Positions 1 through 5,748 of a stretch of 10,653 nucleotides of DNA are shown here, one piece after another; positions within the stretch are counted from its first letter, which is position 1, and each line of letters opens with the position of its first letter. Both the position numbers and the translations under genes were made by a program. The notes under the pieces are model-generated. The model made no database searches and had not been told where the DNA came from. It was given only the letters and a program-made list of their open reading frames with translations. This DNA comes from DATDCY01 sp031406795 [NCBI: Candidatus Rokuibacteriota bacterium]. GTDB lineage: Bacteria; JAUVQV01. The stretch is from contig JANOHV010000113.1 of assembly GCA_031406795.1 (NCBI GenBank), positions 1-10,653 on the forward strand, in the 5' to 3' direction.

Positions 1-479
1 TCGACGGCCTTGCGCGCCTCGGCGATCGCCTTCTCGAGGTCCTTCTCGGCGACATGAACGGAACTCATCAGCAGGTGCCCATCGACGTTGGCCGGCTCGG
101 TTGCGAGCGCGTACTCCACCTTTTCGCGGGCCCGCGCGGCCTCCCTGCCGGCTAGCAGGATTCCCGCGAGCTTGAGCTGAGCGTCCACGTTCTCCTTCTT
201 CAACTCCACGCTGCGCGAGAGGTCGGCGTAGGCCTCCTTGACCTGTCCCGCCATCAAGTAGGCCAGGCCGAGCTTGTAGTAGGCGAAGGCGTCCTTGGGG
301 TCGATCTGGAGGATGTTCCGGAATTCGATGATTGCCTCGCGGGGTTTGGACTCCGCCAGGTAGGCCTCGCCTTTCTTCAAGTGCTTGGCCTTCCTCTGCT
401 CGGGGCTGCACCCCGGGAAACAGGAAACTGCCACGGCGACGACAAGACAGAACGAAACTCTGCGCACAAAACTGAGCAT
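1..479 (-). CDS. TPR-repeat lipoprotein, PrsT-like, 3' end outside window (partial)
   Basis: The minus-strand reading frame starts at ATG 479 and is open to the left edge, giving 159 complete residues. The N-terminus is a short basic stretch (MLSFVRR), a hydrophobic core (about residues 8-19) and a cysteine-bearing end, SCFPGC-SPEQ; C24 (or C20) is the likely lipidated residue, so this is probably a membrane-anchored periplasmic lipoprotein. From about residue 34 helical TPR units follow, with signature spacing such as GEAYL...REAIIEFRNILQIDP, AYYKLGLAYLMAGQ..EA and a third and fourth less regular unit. TPRs mediate protein-protein contacts. The pattern of a lipobox followed directly by 'GEAYL..A.iEfrn.LqiDP' resembles the TPR lipoproteins (PrsT type) of exosortase/PEP-CTERM exopolysaccharide loci, but generic TPR lipoproteins look similar and only part is visible. 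A GGAG about 8 nt upstream supports the start. Confidence 0.8.
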   Translation of the reverse strand, partial: MLSFVRRVSFCLVVAVAVSCFPGCSPEQRKAKHLKKGEAYLAESKPREAIIEFRNILQIDPKDAFAYYKLGLAYLMAGQVKEAYADLSRSVELKKENVDAQLKLAGILLAGREAARAREKVEYALATEPANVDGHLLMSSVHVAEKDLEKAIAEARKAV

Positions 480-656
480 GGCGAATTCTCCAAGGGAGTT
501 TGGTTGCATAATTACCTAGAAGGCCTCATATTGTACAGAGAAATTCTCAAGGGTATTTCGATGGCATTCTGTGGATTACGGAAGTTTCGTTGCGAAGGAT
601 GGGTGGTGCACCGGCGCATCCCGTACCTGTAATTGTCATCCTTGCCGTCGCATTAT

Positions 657-672
657 TGTGACTGTGATCACA
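657..672 (+). promoter_or_regulatory. CRP/FNR-family type operator (TGTGA-N6-TCACA)
   Basis: The sequence TGTGACTGTGATCACA matches both half-sites of the CRP consensus TGTGA-N6-TCACA exactly. An overlapping perfect 12-bp palindrome, CTGTGATCACAG, lies at 662-673. The dyad centre is about 106 bp upstream of the ATG at 771 and about 35 bp before the CATAAT hexamer, near but not exactly a class II activator position. This suggests control of the FN3/ASH gene, possibly also of the divergent TPR gene, by a CRP-superfamily regulator. Which regulator, and whether it answers cAMP, c-di-GMP (Clp type) or redox, cannot be read from the site. Confidence 0.5.
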
Positions 673-698
673 GACTAGGACTGCGAGGGGTTCAGAAT

Positions 699-704
699 CA
701 TAAT
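699..704 (+). promoter_or_regulatory. Candidate -10 hexamer (CATAAT) for the FN3/ASH gene
   Basis: CATAAT differs from TATAAT at one position and lies in the A+T-rich stretch 72-67 bp before the start codon at 771. No good -35 box is found 16-18 bp upstream, which would fit an activator-dependent promoter served by the upstream CRP-like dyad. Tentative, as single hexamers are common by chance. Confidence 0.25.
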
Positions 705-770
705 TGCTAAAGGGCGGATTCAGCGCGGAACAGCTGTTTACGTTGAGTCGTCGGTGCGGGGGGGACGGGA

Positions 771-2300
771 ATGCAAACAACCAGGAGCGCGGATGGAACG
801 AAGGGGCATGTCTGCCAGCTCGGGGGGCTTTCCTGCTTCATTGCCACGGTCATCGCGTTGTTGTTTTGGGTTGGCATCGGGACCGCTGCGGCGGGACAGG
901 TTACCCTCGCTTGGGATGCGAACACCGAACCTGATGTGTCTGGATACAAGCTCTATTCCGGAACCGCTACCCGTGTCTATGGGACACCGATCACCGTCGG
1001 CAATGTGCTGACCTACACGGTCACCGGCTTGGCGGATGGTCAGACCTTCTACTTCGCCGTGACCGCCTACGACACTTTTGGGAACGAGAGTGGGTATTCC
1101 AACGAAGTCGTCTACACAGTTCCAAGTCTGGTTGAGATCAACCTCGTCGGCAACGCCGTCTCGATCGTCGACGGCGACGCCACCCCCTCGGCGACCGACT
1201 TCACCGACTTCGGCGGCACGGACGTCACTGCCGGAACGGTCGCTCGCACCTTCACGATCCAGAACACCGGCACCGGCGCCCTGACCCTGTCCGGTACGCC
1301 CTTGGTCGCGGTCAGCGGCACGAACGCCGCGGATTTCACCGTCACCGCGCTGCCGACAGCCTCGGTCGCCGCGGCCGGGAGCACGACCTTCACGGTCACC
1401 TTCAACCCGAGCGCCGCAGGAGTGCGTGTCGCGGCGCTTTCGATCGCGAACAGCGATGCTGACGAGAACCCCTACAACTTCTCCATCCAGGGGACCGGCA
1501 CCACCGCGCCCGAGATGAACCTGGTCGGCAATGCCGTCTCAATCGTCGACGGCGACGCCACGCCCGTGACGGCGGATTTCACGGACTTCGGCGGCGCCGA
1601 TATCATCGCCGGCACCGTCGCTCGCACCTTCACGATCCAGAACACCGGCACCGGCGCGCTGACCCTTTCGGGCACACCGCTGGTTGCGGTCAGCGGCACG
1701 AACGCCGCGGACTTCACGGTCAGTGCGCTGCCGTCGGCCTCGGTGGCCGCTGCGGGGAGCACGACCTTTACGGTCACGTTCAACCCGAGCGCCGCCGGGA
1801 CGCGCGTCGCGTCGCTCTCGATCGCCAACAGTGACGCCGACGAAAACCCCTACAACTTCTCCATCCAGGGTAGCGGCACCACCGCGCCCGAGATGAACCT
1901 CGTCGGCAACGCGGTTTCGATCGTCGACGGCGACACCACGCCCGCCACGGCGGACTTCACGGACTTCGGCGGCGCGAAGCTGACCGGCGGGACGGTGGTT
2001 CGCACGTTCACGATCCAGAACACCGGCTCCGGCGCGCTGACCCTCTCGGGCGCGCCCCTGGTCGCAATCAGCGGCACCAACGCCGCGGACTTCAATCTGA
2101 GCGCGCTGCCCACGGCCTCCGTTGCAGCAGCCGGCAGCACGACTTTCTCGGTCACCTTCGACCCGAGCGCTACCGGAACGCGCGTCGCCACGCTCACGAT
2201 CGCCAGCAGCGACGCCGACGAAAACCCCTATAACTTCGGTATTCAGGGCAGAGGTGTGGCGCCGCCGGCTGCCCCGGGCAACGCCCGCGTCGCACCGTGA
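771..2300 (+). CDS. Secreted FN3 + triple choice-of-anchor D (ASH-like) repeat protein
   Basis: The product has 509 residues. A long n-region is followed by a hydrophobic segment (about residues 21-36) ending GTAAAG, consistent with a Sec signal peptide. Residues about 42-118 form a fibronectin type III domain ([17 protein letters not shown] ... [21 protein letters not shown]). Residues 122-499 are three tandem copies of exactly 126 residues of the choice-of-anchor D/ASH-like beta-sandwich family, each with [13 protein letters not shown] near the start, RTFTIQNTG in the middle and DADENPYNF near the end. The tail ([13 protein letters not shown]) has no PEP-CTERM, LPXTG or hydrophobic anchor, despite the family name, so the protein is probably released or held by a partner. 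Function is likely structural or adhesive at the cell surface (inference). A G-rich GGGGGGGACGGGA precedes ATG 771. Its FN3 domain is clearly paralogous to that of the minus-strand protein at 3523-5553. Confidence 0.88.
   Translation: MQTTRSADGTKGHVCQLGGLSCFIATVIALLFWVGIGTAAAGQVTLAWDANTEPDVSGYKLYSGTATRVYGTPITVGNVLTYTVTGLADGQTFYFAVTAYDTFGNESGYSNEVVYTVPSLVEINLVGNAVSIVDGDATPSATDFTDFGGTDVTAGTVARTFTIQNTGTGALTLSGTPLVAVSGTNAADFTVTALPTASVAAAGSTTFTVTFNPSAAGVRVAALSIANSDADENPYNFSIQGTGTTAPEMNLVGNAVSIVDGDATPVTADFTDFGGADIIAGTVARTFTIQNTGTGALTLSGTPLVAVSGTNAADFTVSALPSASVAAAGSTTFTVTFNPSAAGTRVASLSIANSDADENPYNFSIQGSGTTAPEMNLVGNAVSIVDGDTTPATADFTDFGGAKLTGGTVVRTFTIQNTGSGALTLSGAPLVAISGTNAADFNLSALPTASVAAAGSTTFSVTFDPSATGTRVATLTIASSDADENPYNFGIQGRGVAPPAAPGNARVAP
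1134..2267 (+). repeat. Three tandem 378-bp coding repeats (choice-of-anchor D units)
   Basis: Units run 1134-1511, 1512-1889 and 1890-2267, each exactly 378 bp (126 codons). Counted by eye, units 1 and 2 share roughly 90% of residues and units 2 and 3 roughly 80%, with long identical nucleotide stretches, for example around the [12 protein letters not shown] and NPYNFSIQG segments. Equal lengths and high identity point to recent duplication or ongoing gene conversion; copy number may vary between strains. Confidence 0.85.
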
Positions 2301-2485
2301 TCGCTTGACAGTCTCGACCGGGGAGGGTTCAAGCTCCCAGCTTCAGCTGGAAGCGGTTTAGCCTCCCGTTTACCGGGCAAAACGAAACCCCCTCTTTCCC
2401 CCTTTCGAAAAGGGGGATGCAGTGGGTTTGGAGCAACCGCAAGACTGGTGGCGTACCGCGCAGATGGGCCTTTTTCAGCAGCCCG
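2301..2485. other. Convergent intergenic region with hairpins
   Basis: These 185 bp separate the stop of the FN3/ASH gene from the stop of the minus-strand MshEN gene. They hold a small inverted repeat CCAGCT-TC-AGCTGG (2337-2350), a stronger CCCCCTTT-CGA-AAAGGGGG hairpin (2398-2416), and a segment next to the MshEN stop that looks like a dispersed extragenic repeat. No gene with a plausible start was found here. Confidence 0.55.
2398..2416. terminator. Candidate bidirectional terminator hairpin
   Basis: CCCCCTTT-CGA-AAAGGGGG forms an 8-bp perfect stem with a 3-nt loop between two convergent genes, the usual site of a shared terminator. A pyrimidine-rich stretch (CCCCCTCTTT) precedes it on the plus strand. 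Neither strand has a clean T-run directly after the stem, so it may instead be a barrier or processing hairpin, or part of a dispersed repeat. Confidence 0.45.
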
Positions 2486-3328
2486 TCAAGGGCGCTGCGC
2501 GACCACCAGGGGTTCGGCGACTTTCAGCTTCTCGCGGAACGCCCAGTCCAGCCACTCGAGTTGTTCCGTCGAGAACTGCCGCACCGCCCCCTGGACGAAG
2601 GCGGCCAGTTGGGATTTGTCTTCGAAGCGAACCCCGTAATACCCGTTGGCGTAGGCGCCCCGGCCGCTGAAGTAGACTGACCCGTCCTGGGCCACGTCGA
2701 TCATCAGGTCGTGGTTCTTGAAGATCTCCGAGCCGCCGACCCGGGAGACTGCGCCGTAGCGCTGGGCGCGGACATCCCGATAGATCAGCAGCCCGGTGAC
2801 CACGAGCAGCACGAGAAGCGCGCTCACCGCCGTCCGCGCCACGGAGCGGTAGACCTGCGGATTGAAGAGATCCTGCCGGGAGAACGCGACGTGCGCCGGG
2901 ATCGCCTGCTCGATGTCGGTCAGCCGCGCCAGAACCGGCTGCACGACTTTCCCGGTGAAATTCTCCACATCGGATATCGCCACGCCGTCGAGCGGGTCGG
3001 CCATCGCCAGCCGCAGGACGTTGTTGCTCTCCAGGGAAAGGGGGACGACGCTGTACTTCTTGCACAAGAACCGGGGAAGCACCGCGGCCGCGTCGCTGCG
3101 AAACTCATCGTCGACCTTGGCGATGCCGAGCCTCAACTGAGCCGAGAGCGCATCGGTCAGGCTCTCGGCGCTGAGCAGCTTCATCCTGACGAGGATTGAG
3201 CCGAGGCGACGAACACCCCCGACCTGGACGCGCAGAGCCTGGTCTAGCTGCTCTTTCGTGATCAGTCCGCGCTCGAGGAGGATCTCTCCCAACAGGATCT
3301 TGCCACTCGGCTTCTGCGTCTCGTCCAT
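2486..3328 (-). CDS. Membrane-anchored MshEN (GspE N-terminal-like) domain protein
   Basis: The product has 280 residues. Residues 11-142 form an MshEN/T2SSE_N domain of the PilB/GspE/MshE kind: a first helical motif LGEILLERGLITKEQLDQAL (13-32), a second RLGSILVRMKLLSAESLTDA (41-60), and the later LAMADPLDGVAISDVENFTG (107-126) with the usual closing DIEQAI. MshEN domains bind c-di-GMP through two such motifs; here motif 2 has K50 where a glycine is usual. A single transmembrane helix follows (about 165-183) and then a roughly 95-residue outside domain that I do not recognise. There is no Walker A/B, so it is not a secretion ATPase. Likely role: a membrane protein coupling a cytoplasmic ligand or partner to the periplasm (inference). 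ATG 3328 has a strong RBS (GGGGGG at 3340-3335, spacing 6). It lies 194 bp downstream of the FG-GAP gene on the same strand. Confidence 0.8.
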   Translation of the reverse strand: MDETQKPSGKILLGEILLERGLITKEQLDQALRVQVGGVRRLGSILVRMKLLSAESLTDALSAQLRLGIAKVDDEFRSDAAAVLPRFLCKKYSVVPLSLESNNVLRLAMADPLDGVAISDVENFTGKVVQPVLARLTDIEQAIPAHVAFSRQDLFNPQVYRSVARTAVSALLVLLVVTGLLIYRDVRAQRYGAVSRVGGSEIFKNHDLMIDVAQDGSVYFSGRGAYANGYYGVRFEDKSQLAAFVQGAVRQFSTEQLEWLDWAFREKLKVAEPLVVAQRP

Positions 3329-3334
3329 GATCGT

Positions 3335-3340
3335 CCCCCC
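3335..3340 (-). promoter_or_regulatory. G-rich ribosome binding site for the MshEN gene
   Basis: On the minus strand GGGGGG lies 6 nt before ATG 3328 and supports that start. The 18-bp palindrome begins only ten bases further upstream, so folding or protein binding there could affect access to this site. Confidence 0.5.
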
Positions 3341-3350
3341 AAACTCGCCT

Positions 3351-3368
3351 GATCGGGAATTCCCGATC
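3351..3368. promoter_or_regulatory. Perfect 18-bp palindrome upstream of the MshEN gene
   Basis: GATCGGGAATTCCCGATC is a perfect dyad, 9 bp per arm; as RNA it could form a 7-bp stem closed by an AATT loop. It lies 23-40 bp upstream of the MshEN start codon (3328). That position suits a repressor operator or a translation-controlling hairpin. No known regulator is assigned. Confidence 0.45.
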
Positions 3369-3522
3369 GACCGCTCGGACTCTCCCTGTTGTCCTCGTGA
3401 GTTCCCGAGCGCAACGCTCCCTGGCGATCCCTACGACCATCCCATCGATGAACCGTCTTTTTCAATATAGCCGCTCTTTCAACAATCCGCACCGACAAAC
3501 CCAGGGTACACGGACGCGGCTC

Positions 3523-5553
3523 TCAAGGCGACATCGCGCTGGTCAGAGTCTGCCAGGCGCCGCTCTGAGGCGAGTACACGCCGAAGTCGCTCTTGCCATC
3601 CCCGTCGAAATCGCCCACCACCTGGTCGGTCCCGGCATAGCCGAACAGGGTCTGTTGGAACCCTTCGCTGCTCTTCAGGACGTACCAGTTGCCGCTGGAG
3701 GGGTGGTAGCAGCCGAAGTCGCTCCTGCCGTCCCCGTCGAAGTCGCCGACCACCGGCTTGGTGCCGACGTAGCCGAACTGGGTCTGCCAGAACCCTTCGG
3801 TGCTCTTGAACACGTACCAGTTGCCCCCCGGCGGGTAGTAGCAGCCGAAATCGGACTTGCCGTCCCGGTCGAAGTCGCCCACGATCGGCTCCGTCCCGGC
3901 GTAGCCGAACGTGGTCTGCCAGAACCCCCGCTGGCTCATGAAGAGGTACCAGTTGCCCCCCGGTGGGTAATAGCAGCCGAAGTCGTCCCGGCCGTCGCCG
4001 TCGAAATCCCCGACCACGGGAATCGTCCCGGAAAAGCCGAACGTCGTCTGCCAGAACCCCTCGCTGCTCTTGAGGATGTACCAGTTGCCCCCCGGCGGAT
4101 AGTAGACGCCGATGTCGCTTCTGCCGTCGCCGTCGAAGTCCCCGGTGACCGGAATCGTCCCCGCGTAGCCGAATTGCGGCTGCCACAAACCTTCCGTGCT
4201 CCTGTTGATATACCAGTTGCCCCCCGCCGGCGCATAGCACCCGACGTCGTCGCGCCCATCCCCGTCGAAATCGAGATCGGCGCCCGGAGCGTTGAGCATC
4301 ACGCAGCCGACCGGCATCGAGGCGATGCCCTTGGCGATCGACAGCGAGACTGCGCTTGAAAGAGAACCGACCGTCGGGTGGGTCGCGCAGGCCGCCTCCG
4401 TCCGCACCAGGTAGGTGCCGGGGACGCTCCAGGATTGCGCGGCAAGGACGGGCTGACCCGGTTCGAGCCAATTTGAAACCGTGCCGTCCCCCCAGTGAAA
4501 CCGGTAGCGGAGGGCGTGGCCGGCGCTGGAGGCGGCGCCTCCGGCCGAGAAGGCGTACCTGACGCTGACGTCGCCACCGGTTGCGCCGCGCGGGGCGGAT
4601 GCCGCGGAGATCGTCTCAGGGGTTCCGGCGGCGATGATGACCGTCAGCGCCGGCGAGGTGCTCGAAACGATCGATTGGTGCAATCCGCAACGCGCCTCGG
4701 CGCGGACCAGCGAGTAGGTGCCCGGGGCGTTCCAGGTCTTGGTCGCGCTGGCGGCGGCCGCGGGCAGCCACTCGGAGACGCTGCCGTCGGACCAGGAGAA
4801 ACGGTACTGCACGGGGTCGCCGGTGCTGGAGATCGCGCCGCCGGTCGTGTACGTGTAGGCGGTGCCGACCAACCCGATCCTCGGTCCGCTCGGCGCCAGC
4901 GGGGCCGAGATCGTCTCCAACGGCGCGGCCGCGATCGTGACCGCAAGCGCGGGGGAAACCTGCGAGACGACGGTCGGGTGCAGCGAACACCGCGCCTCGA
5001 CGCTGACCAGCGTGTAGGATCCGGGCGCGCTCCAGGTCTTCGCCGCGCTGGTCACGCCGGCGGCGAGCCAAGCCGAAGCGGTGCCGTCGGACCACGAGAA
5101 GCGGTACTGGACGGCGTCTCCGGTGCTGGATACAGCGCCGCTTGCCGTGTACGTGTACGCCACGCCGACCACGCCGGTCACCGGACCAGCGGGACGCAGC
5201 GGGGTCGAGATGGTCTCGACGCCGGCAGCGGGGGTGGTCATCGTGACTTCGTTGGAATAGCCGCTCTCGTTCCCGACACTGTCAGAGGCGGTAACGGCAA
5301 AGAAATACTTCGTGCTCGCCGCAAGGCCGTCGACGACTCGACTGACGACGTTGCCGACATCGAGGTGGGTGGTATAGGTCCGGCTCACAAGCCCGTAGTG
5401 AACCTTGTAGCCTGTCAGATCCGGCTCCGCGTTCGGGTCCCATTGCAGCGTGACGCTGGCGGCGTCCGCCTGGACCGCAACGCCGCACACCCACACCGCG
5501 GCAATCAGGAAATACTTCGATCCCCGGCGGCAGCCCTGCAAGAAACTTCCCAT
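3523..5553 (-). CDS. Secreted FN3 + PKD-like x3 + FG-GAP/VCBS x6 repeat protein
   Basis: The product has 676 residues from ATG 5553, chosen because AGGGGG lies 7 nt upstream and a good signal peptide follows at once (SKYFLIAAVWVCGVAVQADA, residues 12-31). The frame is open back to 5676, but earlier ATGs would bury the signal. Residues 32-108 are an FN3 domain (VTLQWDPNAEPDLTGYKVHY ... [10 protein letters not shown]) close to that of the 771-2300 protein. Residues 113-412 are three PKD/Ig-like units of exactly 100 residues, each starting ETIS, with Y-R-F-x-W-x-DG and a lone cysteine near the end. Residues 428-676 hold six D-F-D-x-D-G calcium-loop repeats spaced exactly 44 residues apart, typical of FG-GAP/VCBS beta-propellers, with conserved GNWY and FWQTxFGY. 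Probably a secreted, Ca2+-stabilised surface or adhesion protein (inference). It has no C-terminal anchor. Confidence 0.86.
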   Translation of the reverse strand: MGSFLQGCRRGSKYFLIAAVWVCGVAVQADAASVTLQWDPNAEPDLTGYKVHYGLVSRTYTTHLDVGNVVSRVVDGLAASTKYFFAVTASDSVGNESGYSNEVTMTTPAAGVETISTPLRPAGPVTGVVGVAYTYTASGAVSSTGDAVQYRFSWSDGTASAWLAAGVTSAAKTWSAPGSYTLVSVEARCSLHPTVVSQVSPALAVTIAAAPLETISAPLAPSGPRIGLVGTAYTYTTGGAISSTGDPVQYRFSWSDGSVSEWLPAAAASATKTWNAPGTYSLVRAEARCGLHQSIVSSTSPALTVIIAAGTPETISAASAPRGATGGDVSVRYAFSAGGAASSAGHALRYRFHWGDGTVSNWLEPGQPVLAAQSWSVPGTYLVRTEAACATHPTVGSLSSAVSLSIAKGIASMPVGCVMLNAPGADLDFDGDGRDDVGCYAPAGGNWYINRSTEGLWQPQFGYAGTIPVTGDFDGDGRSDIGVYYPPGGNWYILKSSEGFWQTTFGFSGTIPVVGDFDGDGRDDFGCYYPPGGNWYLFMSQRGFWQTTFGYAGTEPIVGDFDRDGKSDFGCYYPPGGNWYVFKSTEGFWQTQFGYVGTKPVVGDFDGDGRSDFGCYHPSSGNWYVLKSSEGFQQTLFGYAGTDQVVGDFDGDGKSDFGVYSPQSGAWQTLTSAMSP
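3526..4272 (-). repeat. Six 132-bp FG-GAP repeats (last one partial)
   Basis: Reading leftwards, the calcium-loop motif D-x-D-x-D-G recurs at residues 428, 472, 516, 560, 604 and 648 of the host protein, an exact 44-residue (132-bp) period. Five full units and a 29-residue terminal one are present. Four units continue with GCY after the loop and two (second and sixth) with GVY. High DNA similarity between units suggests expansion by duplication. Confidence 0.8.
4318..5217 (-). repeat. Three 300-bp PKD-like coding repeats
   Basis: Units 5217-4918, 4917-4618 and 4617-4318 encode 100 residues each, all beginning ETIS and sharing AYTYT..GA.SS.GD..QYRFSW-type cores. The third unit is the most diverged. 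Each has a single cysteine in the (R/A)C-x-x-H segment near its end. Confidence 0.8.
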
Positions 5554-5748
5554 GGCGTTGCCCCCTACCCCATGCAGAGTATCGTACATCGGTTGCGCCA
5601 TGTCGACTGGTTTCTGACTTTCCGAGCCTTGGCGCACCCTCCCCCGCTTGTCAGTATCGGCGCGATCGTATGACAAAAGAAGTGACGCAAATCACCTGGT
5701 CGCGCCGGGTGCCTTGCCTTCTTCGGGACGCCGCTCTACCCTGCGATC
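5554..5748. other. Divergent intergenic region
   Basis: 195 bp lie between the left-facing FG-GAP gene and the right-facing NUDIX frame, so promoters for both should be here. An inverted pair TTGTCA (5648-5653) and TGACAA (5671-5676), separated by 17 bp, lies in the middle and could offer a -35-like box in either direction, but no good -10 pairs with it. The stretch GACGCAAATCACC near 5692 recalls part of a GEMM riboswitch, but the rest of that motif is missing. Confidence 0.4.

Larger units (their letters stand above)
480..770. other. Divergent intergenic regulatory region
   Basis: This 291-bp region separates the left-facing TPR lipoprotein gene from the right-facing FN3/ASH gene. It is visibly more A+T-rich than the flanking genes, especially 500-560 and 650-710, as expected for promoters. 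It holds a CRP-like dyad (657-672), a TATAAT-like hexamer CATAAT at 699-704 reading right and, on the minus strand, a TACAAT-like hexamer without a convincing -35 partner. Short open frames crossing it have no ribosome binding site and no recognisable product. I saw no tRNA, and no GEMM (cyclic-dinucleotide) riboswitch core. Confidence 0.5.
3329..3522. other. Spacer between the FG-GAP gene and the MshEN gene
   Basis: The spacer is 194 bp, both flanking genes being on the minus strand. Besides the 18-bp palindrome it contains a small inverted repeat GAGCG-CAA-CGCTC (3407-3419) and an A+T-richer stretch around 3450-3482 with TATATT on the minus strand, which could belong to a separate promoter for the MshEN gene, although no matching -35 box is visible. 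No T-run terminator follows the FG-GAP gene, so read-through into the MshEN gene is possible. Confidence 0.35.

Noticed and set aside
381-949. Short open frames in the 480-770 region and over the start of the FN3/ASH gene.
   Set aside because: No RBS, no domain, and they overlap the TPR gene start, the regulatory region or the FN3/ASH gene in other frames.
1134-2267. Tandem repeats as a possible CRISPR or mobile-element array.
   Set aside because: Units are 378 bp, contiguous without spacers and keep the reading frame; they are protein-domain repeats.
2250-2300. Search for a PEP-CTERM or other C-terminal sorting signal on the FN3/ASH protein.
   Set aside because: The tail is short, proline/alanine-rich and has neither a VPEP-like motif nor a hydrophobic segment and basic end.
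3407-3419. GAGCG-CAA-CGCTC as a terminator of the FG-GAP gene.
   Set aside because: The stem is only 5 bp with no T-run after it on the minus strand.
3397-5673. Long plus-strand open frames (3397-4359, 4495-5673) opposite the FG-GAP/PKD gene.
   Set aside because: They are periodic only because the repeats on the other strand are; their translation is low-complexity with no domain.
5683-5703. GACGCAAATCACC, recalling the GEMM (c-di-GMP/cGAMP) riboswitch core.
   Set aside because: The required GGCAAACC-type loop and the paired stems are not present upstream, so only a small part matches.
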